The position numbers and the translations under genes were made by a program. A DNA stretch of 64,000 nucleotides from CAVVFX01 sp963747535 (GTDB taxonomy: Bacteria > Acidobacteriota > Terriglobia > Bryobacterales > Bryobacteraceae): NCBI GenBank assembly GCA_963747535.1, contig CAVVFX010000006.1, positions 186,001 through 250,000 of the forward strand. The letters run 5' to 3'. Of this stretch, positions 9,007 to 17,027 are shown one piece after another. The notes beneath the pieces were generated by a model. That model was not told where the DNA came from and did no database searches. It worked only from the letters and a program-made list of their open reading frames with translations. Numbering within the stretch: position 1 is the first letter of the stretch; the number at the start of each line of letters is the position of its first letter.

Positions 9007-9024
9007 CACAGGCTGAAGCCTGTG
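9007..9024. repeat. Stop-codon-linked palindrome (family C), copy 1
   Basis: CACAGGCT-GA-AGCCTGTG is a perfect 8-bp palindrome with a 2-nt centre. It begins immediately after the csm5 stop codon and ends before the next gene's start. The same design sits at the cas10 stop (12685-12703) and, degenerate, after the amidase stop (40888-40906). Confidence 0.65.
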
Positions 9025-10233
9025 TTACGCAACTTCTAAATATACCCATCCGGGAAGCGTGGTCGGGTGATCGCCGGTGAAGATTACGCGGCGGGTCTTG
9101 GGGAACGGCAGGCCCGATTGAATGGCTCTCTGGTAGAAAGACTGCGCGCCCAGAATCTTCCGGTAGTCCTCGCCGGTGGTGTCCGGAGAAGCAGACTTGC
9201 CGATAAAGCCTCCACCCCAACCGATCGACAGCAGACAGGAACCGTAAGCTTCCGCCTGACGGAGTTTATCTTCCAGATCCGCAATTGTGTCCGTGAGCGC
9301 TGTGATGCCGGTCCATGCCGCGTACTGGCGATGCAGCGCGAGTTGCGCCGCCGCATATTTATTGGCTGCGGCGAAAAGAGCGCGGCGGGTGAGGGTCCGA
9401 TCCCAGCGAAGGCTGCGGCGGATTTCCTGGTTATCGAAGAATGCCTTCTCGCCCCACGACCCTTCAAAGGCCGTGCCTGGTTCCGCCATTTCAGCAAACG
9501 ATGGCGTGCTGTCCTCCGGTCTTGCGACACTGCCGCGCGGGCTTTGTTTCCATGCCAGGGCGTAGCTGCCGGCCGCACGTGAAGTGAGAGTCGCGGTGCG
9601 AAGAAGGTAGATCTTGAATGCTGAAGTTTCGATCGGCGCGGAATCGGACGCGGAGAAGATGCGCATGCGGTCGCTACCGCCCACTCCAATCAAGTGGTCC
9701 TCCACTGCACCTCCCGGATGCCGTACCGGGCGGTCTCCGGTTAAGCGTTCGGCGATAGTGTGCATGGTCGTGTCCTTGAGCGAACTGAAAACCAGACCGC
9801 TGCGCAGCGCGCCTTTGATCGCGGCTGCCGGCAGATAGGGGCCGGACGGGCCGGAGGCAAACGTAGGAATGGCAAGTTGCTCGGTCGCGGCTCGCTCCCA
9901 ATATTTGGATGACGCGGCGTGCTCAAACGGAATGCGGCGTCCGGCGTAGTTTTGCGCAAATCCGCCCCAGGACGCGAAATCCAGCTTGGTGGCTTTCTTG
10001 ATTTGCGTAAGGTAGCCGTCGAGGCGCGGACCGCGCGCCAGAAGTTTGAAGATGCGCGTCTGGTCAAGGACGTTGACCTGATCCCGCCAGACCATATAAT
10101 CGATGGGCGAAAGTTTATATCCGTCGCCTACCAGCGTGGGAGTGAGACACGTCACGCGGTACGTAGTGACGGCACGCTGCGCGACAGGTGCGACTTGTGG
10201 CTCGGGTGGTTGGACAGTTTCAAGATCGCTCAT
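9025..10233 (-). CDS. csm5: Type III-A CRISPR effector subunit Csm5 (RAMP)
   Basis: 402 residues. The start is ATG 10233, overlapping the csm4 stop in ATGA and preceded by GGAGG seven bases upstream. RAMP features are visible: an N-terminal ferredoxin-like strand (TYRVTCLTPTLVGDGYKLSPID), PYLPAAAIKGALRSGL (the typical P-G/A-S-x-x-KG element) and a C-terminal GWGGGFIGKS glycine-rich loop. Csm5 caps the 3' end of the crRNA in the Csm complex and helps crRNA maturation. The gene is last of the five csm genes. The length fits the family. Confidence 0.9.
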   Translation of the reverse strand: MSDLETVQPPEPQVAPVAQRAVTTYRVTCLTPTLVGDGYKLSPIDYMVWRDQVNVLDQTRIFKLLARGPRLDGYLTQIKKATKLDFASWGGFAQNYAGRRIPFEHAASSKYWERAATEQLAIPTFASGPSGPYLPAAAIKGALRSGLVFSSLKDTTMHTIAERLTGDRPVRHPGGAVEDHLIGVGGSDRMRIFSASDSAPIETSAFKIYLLRTATLTSRAAGSYALAWKQSPRGSVARPEDSTPSFAEMAEPGTAFEGSWGEKAFFDNQEIRRSLRWDRTLTRRALFAAANKYAAAQLALHRQYAAWTGITALTDTIADLEDKLRQAEAYGSCLLSIGWGGGFIGKSASPDTTGEDYRKILGAQSFYQRAIQSGLPFPKTRRVIFTGDHPTTLPGWVYLEVA

Positions 10234-11243
10234 TGCGAACCTCCGGCAGGCAACGGGATGGATAATGCAAAGCCGGCGCGGAATACCGGATGCGGGAATC
10301 CTGCGGGCGCGACGTCGGGGGCACGGCCCGCGGGCGCGGACGGCGCGGATACCACGGAACCTTCCTCGATCATGCGGACACGCTTCTTGTATGCGTCGGA
10401 TCCTTCCACCCAGCCACCACGCTCGACCGTCGCGTAGTTGCCTCGCGACCAATCGATGGGATCGGATTCGGCAGGCGAATAAAGCGACAGCAGCCAGTGG
10501 TGATCGGAATCGGGCAGCGCCGCAGGATTCAAATCGGGCAGGATAAGGCTGGGAAGTTCGCCGTCGGTGAACGAAGGCGCTGCGGTGCGGCCCCAACCGC
10601 GTCCGCGTTCGCCGCCAAAACCGGAGTCGGCAAGTACGCGGATGGCGGCTTTCAGTTCCGCATCCCAGCGCGTTTGAGCAGCTTCATCGGCATAGGACAC
10701 CAGAAACCAGAGTCCGCCGCCGGACTGGAATTCAAGACACGCGGTGGAATGCGGGACAGCCACGCCGTTCAGCCGGTCGACCGCGGCGCTCGAGCGAACG
10801 GCTGTCTTAAAAGGTCCGCCAAGATTCGCGGGCACCATGCACTCGCTGGCGCCGTCGACGGTCCACTGGTCTTCATCGAGCGGTCCGCCCGCAAGCAGCT
10901 TGGGGATGATGGACAGCGGAACGTAGCGCGCGCCCTTCCAGCGCATTTTCGCGGAAGCCTGCGGGGGCCATACAGTACGCGGAGGAGCCACCAGCAGATG
11001 CTCGGTGAAGAGCGGAAATACGGAGCTGAAGCGCACCGCCGATCCCGCCGCATTCCGCGCCGTCGCGTCGAGCCATTCGGTAAAAGAGCCGGAATCCGGG
11101 CTTAGCAGCCGCAGCGTATTGGTGATCGCGGAATACAACGAGTCGCTGTGATAGAGCGTGTCGACGCGTTCACGTACGCCGCTCGCGGGTCCTGTACGCC
11201 ACGGAGAAACCGGGCGCATGCGAACTAGAAGGGCTGAGGTCAT
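10230..11243 (-). CDS. csm4: Type III-A CRISPR effector subunit Csm4 (RAMP)
   Basis: About 337 residues from ATG 11243 (a TTG three codons upstream is possible). The N-terminal RAMP strand and LYHSDSLYSAITNTLRLL region resemble Csm4, as does the glycine-rich GFGGERGRGWGR loop. Csm4 binds the crRNA 5' tag and contacts Cas10, forming the complex foot. It starts 30 nt after csm3 and is coupled to csm5 by ATGA. Confidence 0.9.
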   Translation of the reverse strand: MTSALLVRMRPVSPWRTGPASGVRERVDTLYHSDSLYSAITNTLRLLSPDSGSFTEWLDATARNAAGSAVRFSSVFPLFTEHLLVAPPRTVWPPQASAKMRWKGARYVPLSIIPKLLAGGPLDEDQWTVDGASECMVPANLGGPFKTAVRSSAAVDRLNGVAVPHSTACLEFQSGGGLWFLVSYADEAAQTRWDAELKAAIRVLADSGFGGERGRGWGRTAAPSFTDGELPSLILPDLNPAALPDSDHHWLLSLYSPAESDPIDWSRGNYATVERGGWVEGSDAYKKRVRMIEEGSVVSAPSAPAGRAPDVAPAGFPHPVFRAGFALSIPLPAGGSQ

Positions 11244-11273
11244 ATGAGACAAAGAGCACTTGCCTGCCCGGGG

Positions 11274-12107
11274 TTACGACGCCAGGAAGGAATTTCCCGC
11301 TTCCTTCACGCTGGATTGCAACGCTGCCAGGTCGGCCCCGGTGGCCAGCGATTTTTGCTCTTCGCCCTTGGCGTAGTAATCCTTGTCACGCCACGTCAGC
11401 GTCATGTTGGCAAAGCGCACCCTTCCGCTACCTCGTGATCCACCGCCGCCCAAGGCGTCGTCTTCGAGGAGCCGCAAACCTTGCACAAACAACGGGAGCA
11501 GCACCGCGTCCTCTTCGCACAGCATGTCCATCACGAAGCGCACCTGGAAGCGCGCTCCGGCGGGGACGCGTTCGAGCGTGCGCGGATTAGCCTGCGACGT
11601 AATGCGGTCGATGGCATTCTCGCTCTTGATCTCGGTCAGCTCGTCGTCCATGTTCTCGCGCATCGGCGCGGTGATGCTGTCGAGGTCGAGCGGCGCATCG
11701 AACACCGCGAGGCGTGCGGGACTCGCATGGCTGCTTTCGAGAGCCTCGCCGACCGCGCGATCCATGCGCCCCGGCGTGCGGCCGAACAGGATGCAGATCT
11801 CGTCGTCCGGACGGTCGCTCTGGTGGATGCGGACTTCTTGTCCTTTGCGTTTTGAGAGGTAGACCAGCTCAGACGGCACGGCCATTCCGGTGGTCTGCTC
11901 GAGCAGAGCGCGGATGCGTCCGCGCAACGAGCTGCCCGGAATGTACGGGCGGCCGAGGGAATCTTTCACGACGGGGTTATCGGCGCCGCCGATCTCGAGC
12001 GAACCCTTGCCTGCCCCGACGTGGAGTCCGGTGACGCAATGCAGTTCGCCTTCAAAAATCAGCTTGCCGATCAATCGCAGTTCGGTTTGTGCGGTGTGAG
12101 CGCTCAT
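11274..12107 (-). CDS. csm3: Type III-A CRISPR backbone nuclease subunit Csm3
   Basis: 277 residues with GAGGAAGT just ahead of ATG 12107. This RAMP protein forms the crRNA-binding filament and cuts target RNA at 6-nt spacing. The catalytic aspartate matching Streptococcus thermophilus Asp33 is present as Asp43 in GADNPVVKD. The following PYIPGSSLRGRIRALLE and the ENAIDRITSQANPR and LGGGGSRGSGRVRF elements are all canonical. Target-RNA cleavage should therefore be active. The C-terminal 40 residues after the glycine-rich loop are longer than in the streptococcal protein. Confidence 0.95.
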   Translation of the reverse strand: MSAHTAQTELRLIGKLIFEGELHCVTGLHVGAGKGSLEIGGADNPVVKDSLGRPYIPGSSLRGRIRALLEQTTGMAVPSELVYLSKRKGQEVRIHQSDRPDDEICILFGRTPGRMDRAVGEALESSHASPARLAVFDAPLDLDSITAPMRENMDDELTEIKSENAIDRITSQANPRTLERVPAGARFQVRFVMDMLCEEDAVLLPLFVQGLRLLEDDALGGGGSRGSGRVRFANMTLTWRDKDYYAKGEEQKSLATGADLAALQSSVKEAGNSFLAS

Positions 12108-12123
12108 ACTTCCTCTGATGGAC

Positions 12124-12669
12124 TTATTCGTTGTAGGCTACGATCGCTTCGAAAAGATCCCGAAAGCGTTCGTAGCCGCGGATATCGTTTTTGCGGGTGA
12201 CCTGGAGGAGCAGCTTTTCGATCTGGTCCAGGCTGCGGAGTGAATGACGCGCGATGGTGTATGCCAGACGTGCGCGCAGCATCACAAACTGGTGCTGCCG
12301 CTCGTTCTCCGGCGCGCGGGTGGCGCGGCGGACGGCGTTGTACAGGCGGCGCAACTGGCTCCGGGTACCGGAGTCCATGTCGCGCATGCGGGTAACGATG
12401 CCGTGAGCCTGGTTGTCCAGGTACAGGCTATCGTTCATGAGTTTATCCAGGTCGATTTCGGGCGGACCATCAAAACGGCCGCCACGGTCTCCCCGATCGC
12501 CACGGTCACCGCCGCGATCGCCGCCAGGGCGTCCGCCACGGTCTCCGCCGCGATCCCCGCCGGGCCGCGGTCCGCGATCACCCCCGCCGGGGGGGCGGCC
12601 TCCGCCTTGCGGCGGTCTGTCTTGTGGAGGCCGATTTTGGCCTGCTGGTTTTCCCTGCTCTTCTGGCAT
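12124..12669 (-). CDS. csm2: Csm2 small subunit with N-terminal Arg/Gly/Pro-rich disordered tail
   Basis: 181 residues. Residues about 71-181 are the helical Csm2 core (LDNQAHGIVTRMRDMD, then SQLRRLYNAVRRA and RARLAYTIARHS), which lines the crRNA-target duplex. Residues 1-70 are low complexity: Pro/Gln/Gly-rich, then seven DRG triplets between residues 31 and 63. Canonical Csm2 proteins are about 120-140 residues with no such tail. RGG-like tails commonly bind RNA or drive condensation, so this one may alter target engagement (inference). It lies between cas10 and csm3 in standard order, so the identity is firm although sequence conservation is low. Confidence 0.85.
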   Translation of the reverse strand: MPEEQGKPAGQNRPPQDRPPQGGGRPPGGGDRGPRPGGDRGGDRGGRPGGDRGGDRGDRGDRGGRFDGPPEIDLDKLMNDSLYLDNQAHGIVTRMRDMDSGTRSQLRRLYNAVRRATRAPENERQHQFVMLRARLAYTIARHSLRSLDQIEKLLLQVTRKNDIRGYERFRDLFEAIVAYNE

Positions 12670-12684
12670 TTACAAAAACCTCAG

Positions 12685-12703
12685 GACAGACTTGAAGTCT
12701 GTC
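12685..12703. repeat. Stop-codon-linked palindrome (family C), copy 2
   Basis: GACAGACTTGAAGTCTGTC is a perfect 9-bp palindrome around one central base. It overlaps two bases of the cas10 TGA stop and lies 16 nt before the csm2 start. In RNA it makes a strong tight hairpin at the gene junction. See the csm5 and amidase junctions for related copies. Confidence 0.7.
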
Positions 12704-14195
12704 ACACGTCCTCTGCTAATCGAGCCCACTCCAACGCTACTACACCAGCCGGGCGCAATTTCAACTGCTTGCCCGGTGTGGGCTTCACATTCCGTCCGAC
12801 GATTTCGCTGATCAGGTGCGTGCGCAAGCGGGCAAATTCCCGTTCGCGTTGCGAAGAAACCCGGCTATAGCGCCGCTGAAAACGATACGCCCGCCGGACC
12901 AGGCGCTCCGGATCGATAAACGATTCCGGCGCCGAAGCCTTCTGATACAGACGCTCCAATTCGGAAAGAAACTGACGGCCGGCGCGAAACTCGCCCGCGA
13001 TCCGCCCTACCATATCCTTTACTTCAATGGCGTCGTTGAGCTGCTTCCATTCGAGGACGCGGCCGAGCAGGAAGATACAATCCTTGTCGACCGCCTTGGC
13101 ATGCACCAGGCTGCGGCCGGCGCGTTCGTAAACTTCGCATAACAGAGCATCGCCATGGACTTCATCGGGGAGAGCGGCTTCGATCGCCATGCTGATGGTC
13201 TTGCCCTCCGCACCCGGAAAATCCTTCAGATTCTCTTCGACGAAACGGCTGAAGACGCGCTGCATATCGCGCGCCAGCAGGATCAGAGCGTCCCATGCGC
13301 CATAAATCGCAAAGTCGTCGCCGCCGGAGGTGATCACGGTCACGCGCTGCCAGAATTCGCCCAGCGAGCAGACCAAGTCCAGTTCGCGCGCGAAGAAATG
13401 CTTGAACATCATGGAGAGCTGGACGTGCTCTTCAATACTCTGGGCGCGGCGGATGCGAATGCCGAAGCTGTCGACATCGGCACGGAGCACGCCCCACACC
13501 GGCTGCCCTTTGGATCGCGCGGCCAGATCCGCCGGCGAACCGACGGAGTGCCCGTTGGACGTGCGGGCAGCGTGGCGGGCGATGACGATACCGTCGACGC
13601 TGAAATCCTGGGTAATCTCCCAGGAATGTTTGGGGTTGTTGAATTCGACCAGCAGTTCGGACTCCGGCGACCATCCTACGCGCGCGCTGGTGCGAAGCTT
13701 CTCGCTCAAGTCCGCGTGGAAGACGTCGGGCGGAGGCTCACCGGCAGGATCGAAGGGTTCGAACGTGCGCACAATATCATGTGTTACTGCATCTGTCCTG
13801 GCGGCGAGCGGCGCGCTCTGCTGGGCGTGCAGGGCGTCATTGAGGCGCTTGCGGACTACGGTCCAGTCGCCGAGATTTTCCGTTTTGCCCCAGATCAGAC
13901 GGACGCGGCCGCCGGTGATTTGGGCGATGCGTCCGGCTTCCCGCGTGAGGAATTCTTCGGCCGAAGCAGCGCGCGCGGCGTCGGGGATGATGACTAGAAA
14001 CTGGTCCGCGCCACACGATCCGAGCAGCAGTTTATTGAGGTCCAGTTCGGCCAGGAGGGCGCGCGGCAACACTTCGGACAACAGCGCCGCCCATTGGGCG
14101 CGGGCGAGGAAGCGGTTATCATCGGATGGGGATGAGACGAACTCCTCAACTCCCAGCAGTTTCCCCTGTAAGAGGACCTGTTCGGACACAGGCAA
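12702..14195 (-). CDS. cas10: Compact Cas10/Csm1 with GGDD cyclase motif, no HD domain
   Basis: 497 residues from TTG 14195; an in-frame TAG at 14217-14219 blocks any longer reading. It is the large subunit of type III-A complexes, which makes cyclic oligoadenylate after target binding. The Palm2 catalytic motif is intact (SGGDDF, GGDD at 291-294), with the metal-binding RADVDSFG strand (Asp240, Asp242) before it. A Palm1-like segment with GADQFLVIIPDA lies near residues 60-75. Missing are the N-terminal HD nuclease domain (usual Csm1 length is about 750-850) and any CxxC zinc ribbon. DNA cleavage by this subunit is therefore unlikely, while second-messenger synthesis is plausible. It leads the operon. 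Confidence 0.9.
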   Translation of the reverse strand: MPVSEQVLLQGKLLGVEEFVSSPSDDNRFLARAQWAALLSEVLPRALLAELDLNKLLLGSCGADQFLVIIPDAARAASAEEFLTREAGRIAQITGGRVRLIWGKTENLGDWTVVRKRLNDALHAQQSAPLAARTDAVTHDIVRTFEPFDPAGEPPPDVFHADLSEKLRTSARVGWSPESELLVEFNNPKHSWEITQDFSVDGIVIARHAARTSNGHSVGSPADLAARSKGQPVWGVLRADVDSFGIRIRRAQSIEEHVQLSMMFKHFFARELDLVCSLGEFWQRVTVITSGGDDFAIYGAWDALILLARDMQRVFSRFVEENLKDFPGAEGKTISMAIEAALPDEVHGDALLCEVYERAGRSLVHAKAVDKDCIFLLGRVLEWKQLNDAIEVKDMVGRIAGEFRAGRQFLSELERLYQKASAPESFIDPERLVRRAYRFQRRYSRVSSQREREFARLRTHLISEIVGRNVKPTPGKQLKLRPAGVVALEWARLAEDV

Positions 14196-14354
14196 GATAT
14201 TAGACCCTTCGTTAGACTAGCACGACAGGCGTGCCGCATTGCACACACGAGTGCTCGACACACATGGACAGGCAGACTCAACTGCAACTGCCAGGGAGCG
14301 TCATCGGTGAACCGGGACGATGGCTTGCGGCTCTCCAGGAAGCGGCGAACAAAA

Positions 14355-14422
14355 GCCGCTCCATCACGGTCGCGGCCCGGTAACTGACTGAATCTACTGA
14401 GCCGCACGCGTAAGCAAGCGGT
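14355..14422. repeat. Intergenic hairpin repeat, family B, copy 2
   Basis: CCGCTCCATCACGGTCGCGG on one side and CTGAGCCGCACGCGTAAGCA with AGCGGT on the other mirror copy 1 in opposite orientation. It occupies the roughly 340-nt gap upstream of cas10 (14196-14538). The gap also holds a family D half-site near 14478-14490. There is no CRISPR repeat array, tRNA or convincing ORF there. Any csm promoter should lie between this repeat and 14195, but no clear -35/-10 pair was recognised. Confidence 0.65.
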
Positions 14423-14538
14423 GCGTTCAGGTTTCCGCCACAGGCTGCGAGACGAACACTGATAAATTTCTTGACTTCATCTGCGTTCATCGCTACTGCT
14501 TTGTTTTTTTTCAGCTTCCGACAGTCGCGGTTCAGTTC

Positions 14539-15429
14539 CTAAAACCCGCGCGGTGGTTGGCCGCCGGCTCCGAGCGACGGACACCCTCGATCCATCAGCA
14601 TGTTCTCAAAACAACGCGCCAGCCGGTCGCCGAGAACGGTTACATTCGGCTCGATGAACATGCTGACGTGGTCCCCGGGAATTTCAAAGATCTCGACTCC
14701 TTCCGTCGCCAGCGGTCCCCAGCCCAAATCCGCCGGGATTCTTGGTTCCCAGAAGTGGGCCTTCGCCTTGAATAAGGTTATCCGGCCGTTATAAGGTTTC
14801 GGCAAATAGTTAACCGCGGCGAACCAATTTACGTGATAAGGATAGTGGAGCGAATGAGGAATGGAGATACCGAATCTGGAAGTCACCGAATAAAACATCC
14901 TAAGTAACCTCGATTCAATTTTGGATTTCATATAGTGAAATGTATCCGGGCGTTCAAGCGCTTCGGTCAAGCGTCTCTTCAAACGGTGGTAAATATAACC
15001 TGCTCGTTTGCCCGGAGGATCGAATTTTGCCTGTCTTTTTAAGTAACTCATTTCGCACGAATCAATCATGCCGATAAATGGCGCCATTTCCCCTTGCTCT
15101 CTAAGTTGCTGCGCCATTTCGAATGCCACCATTCCACCAAAAGAAAAGCCGATCAAATAATAAGGTCCATGGGATACAAATCGCCGGATCTCTTTCAGAT
15201 AATAAGCCGCCATTTCTGTCAGGTTAGTAAGTGCCGGACCCACCGGATCGAAAGCCTGCGACTGAATTCCGTAGACCGGATGCCTGGAATCGAGCTTATC
15301 GAGAAGCTTTCCAAAGTCCGGTACCACACCGCCTACGCCGTGAATAAAAAACAGAGGAGGCGCCGAACCGAATGGGCGAATGGGAACTACGCTGGAGAAT
15401 TCAGTCGCCGTAGCTGCCAACGTGTTCAT
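14539..15429 (-). CDS. Alpha/beta-hydrolase thioesterase (type I NRPS/PKS thioesterase-like)
   Basis: 296 residues. It has the thioesterase fold of PKS/NRPS release domains: PPLFFIHGVGG oxyanion region, YLIGFSFGGMVAFEMAQQL with nucleophile Ser in GFSFGG, a candidate acid in MIDS, and His in IPGDHVSMF. Such enzymes hydrolyse or cyclise acyl-thioester intermediates. The ATG overlaps the ATP-grasp stop in ATGA, so the two are translationally coupled. No PKS or NRPS module is in the window, so it may act on a free acyl carrier or an amide-forming intermediate made by its ATP-grasp partner. The true substrate is unknown. Confidence 0.85.
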   Translation of the reverse strand: MNTLAATATEFSSVVPIRPFGSAPPLFFIHGVGGVVPDFGKLLDKLDSRHPVYGIQSQAFDPVGPALTNLTEMAAYYLKEIRRFVSHGPYYLIGFSFGGMVAFEMAQQLREQGEMAPFIGMIDSCEMSYLKRQAKFDPPGKRAGYIYHRLKRRLTEALERPDTFHYMKSKIESRLLRMFYSVTSRFGISIPHSLHYPYHVNWFAAVNYLPKPYNGRITLFKAKAHFWEPRIPADLGWGPLATEGVEIFEIPGDHVSMFIEPNVTVLGDRLARCFENMLMDRGCPSLGAGGQPPRGF

Positions 15430-16745
15430 AGCACTTCCCCACGGCGCCCTTCGCCATTCGCGCTCTTGAAACTTTCGCCCGCCCGTCCGGACTGAAACAC
15501 CTTCGTACGCGTGGACCTCTGCTCGAAAGTCATGTTCCGGAATCGATCGGAAATCCGTGCCAGCAGGCTCCTGTCAGGCCACGGGAGAAGCATAAGTTCC
15601 TTCACTAAGTCAGGCTCTCCCCAGGGAACATCGTGGTAACCGGAATGGAGAACTTCACTCCGTGGGTCGGAGAGCCAGGCCTGCGGGAAGTAAGCAACGA
15701 TATCGGCACCCGGAACGAAGGGCGGCTCGCTGGGCGGTAGACCCGATAGCTCGGAACATAGCGCCCCGATGAGATCGCGGCCCGGGCCAAACCGCAAATG
15801 GCACGGCATCGCGCAACGCGGGTTCAACTCTACGAGATACGCGGTCCCGGTTTGATTCTCGATCATGAAGTCGAGTCCGTAAAATCCGGAAAGATTCAGG
15901 CGGCTGGCAAGAGCCTGGGCGGCCGTGACCATCTGGGGCTCGCTGACGATACGAACGATGGTCGCGGGACCCATCACACCTTGTGCCGCGACCACGTCCA
16001 CCGCGATAACAGCCAGTACCGTGCCTTTCCAGCAGAACGCTACACAGTTGGCCGGGTGGCCTTCAATCCACGACTGAACCGTGATTCCGGGTCTCGCCCC
16101 GCGCCACCACGACTCGATCCAGAAAGCATCCCGGTTGACGACCAGCCGCTTTAGCATGGCAAGTGTCCCCAGCGGTTGATTCATGCTACGAAAGCAAGCC
16201 TCCGCTTCCGCCAGGCTGCGCACGGCCTTTACGCCCAAACCACCCCACGAACCATCAGTCTTCATCACCCAGGGATAATCCCGGCCAACACTCCAGAGGC
16301 GCAGGTCTTCGAGACTCGACAGTTCCTGCATTTCCGGAACCGGTATGTTTTCCTCACGTGCGTGGCGCAGTAGTGCGGCGCGGGAGGAAACGATGGGAAA
16401 CGCAGCGGGCGCACCCAGCGATCGCTCGATGAGATCGGCGATAGGCTTCCCGGAGTCTCCATTTGCCGAGGCTTCGGAATGCAGCCGGTGAAGGTGCGAT
16501 ACCGCACGATCGTCGCACGGTATGACCAGGTCGGCCGCTGAACTCCTGATGGCCTCGGTCAAAGATTGCATGGGGAAGTTCGGCTGGTAACGAAACCTTT
16601 GCGAAACTACTGCAGTCTTGGCGAGAGGATGTCCGTTCTTCGGGTAGACTGCGGCAACTCTGACACCAGCGCCAGCCAGCGCAATCGCAACATGCGCGGA
16701 ACAGGGCCACCAGCTCGTATTCGTCAGCAGAACCGTAATGGGCAT
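15426..16745 (-). CDS. ATP-grasp domain ligase
   Basis: About 439 residues from ATG 16745 (MPITVLLTN); 44 extra upstream codons are possible but look non-coding. A pre-ATP-grasp Rossmann-like region (about 1-110) is followed by the ATP-grasp fold: PWVMKTDGSWGGLGVKAV (nucleotide-binding lysine and glycine loop), ARPGITVQSWIEGHPAN, and YLVELNPRCAM (metal-binding Glu and Asn). These enzymes form amide or ester bonds through acylphosphates. It is coupled to a thioesterase and divergent from a glycosyltransferase/flavoprotein operon, suggesting a small-molecule or glycan-modifying pathway. The substrate cannot be predicted. Confidence 0.82.
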   Translation of the reverse strand: MPITVLLTNTSWWPCSAHVAIALAGAGVRVAAVYPKNGHPLAKTAVVSQRFRYQPNFPMQSLTEAIRSSAADLVIPCDDRAVSHLHRLHSEASANGDSGKPIADLIERSLGAPAAFPIVSSRAALLRHAREENIPVPEMQELSSLEDLRLWSVGRDYPWVMKTDGSWGGLGVKAVRSLAEAEACFRSMNQPLGTLAMLKRLVVNRDAFWIESWWRGARPGITVQSWIEGHPANCVAFCWKGTVLAVIAVDVVAAQGVMGPATIVRIVSEPQMVTAAQALASRLNLSGFYGLDFMIENQTGTAYLVELNPRCAMPCHLRFGPGRDLIGALCSELSGLPPSEPPFVPGADIVAYFPQAWLSDPRSEVLHSGYHDVPWGEPDLVKELMLLPWPDRSLLARISDRFRNMTFEQRSTRTKVFQSGRAGESFKSANGEGRRGEVL

Positions 16746-17027
16746 TCTTCTTATCTGACCTAGACTACTAGGACTACAGGTAAACTTATCGATCCCTAAC
16801 CAATTCCCATGAGCCTTAGTACTAATACGGTACTCATACTCGTATAAAAGCTCACGGAGAACTATGTCGCGAACCATCCATCTTAGGACATAATGTACGA
16901 CATGTGCTGAGAAAAGTCTTTTACGCAGCGTTCTTTTTGTTACAAAGATAACTTTTCTCCAAGAGTGTGAACGGTAGGGCTATTGACCCTGGATCTCCTG
17001 CGTTGTTGAGTAAGTCGAGTGTCGGCT
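16746..17027. promoter_or_regulatory. Divergent intergenic region between ATP-grasp and glycosyltransferase operons
   Basis: A 282-nt AT-richer gap separates the two divergent starts, so it should hold both promoters. A weak forward candidate is TTTACG (16919-16924) with TACAAA (16941-16946) at 16-nt spacing. Small palindromes such as TAGTACTA (near 16817) could bind a regulator. No riboswitch or terminator was recognised. Assignments are tentative. Confidence 0.35.

Noticed and set aside
12474..12640. Short tandem GC-rich repeats looking like a CRISPR or VNTR array
   Set aside because: They are codons of the DRG/GGDR-rich Csm2 tail. Unit length is 6-12 nt, there are no spacers, and the frame is open into the conserved Csm2 core.
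14196..14538. Possible CRISPR array or missing HD domain upstream of cas10
   Set aside because: There are no evenly spaced repeats, and the cas10 frame meets TAG at 14217-14219. The stretch is explained by family B and D repeats.
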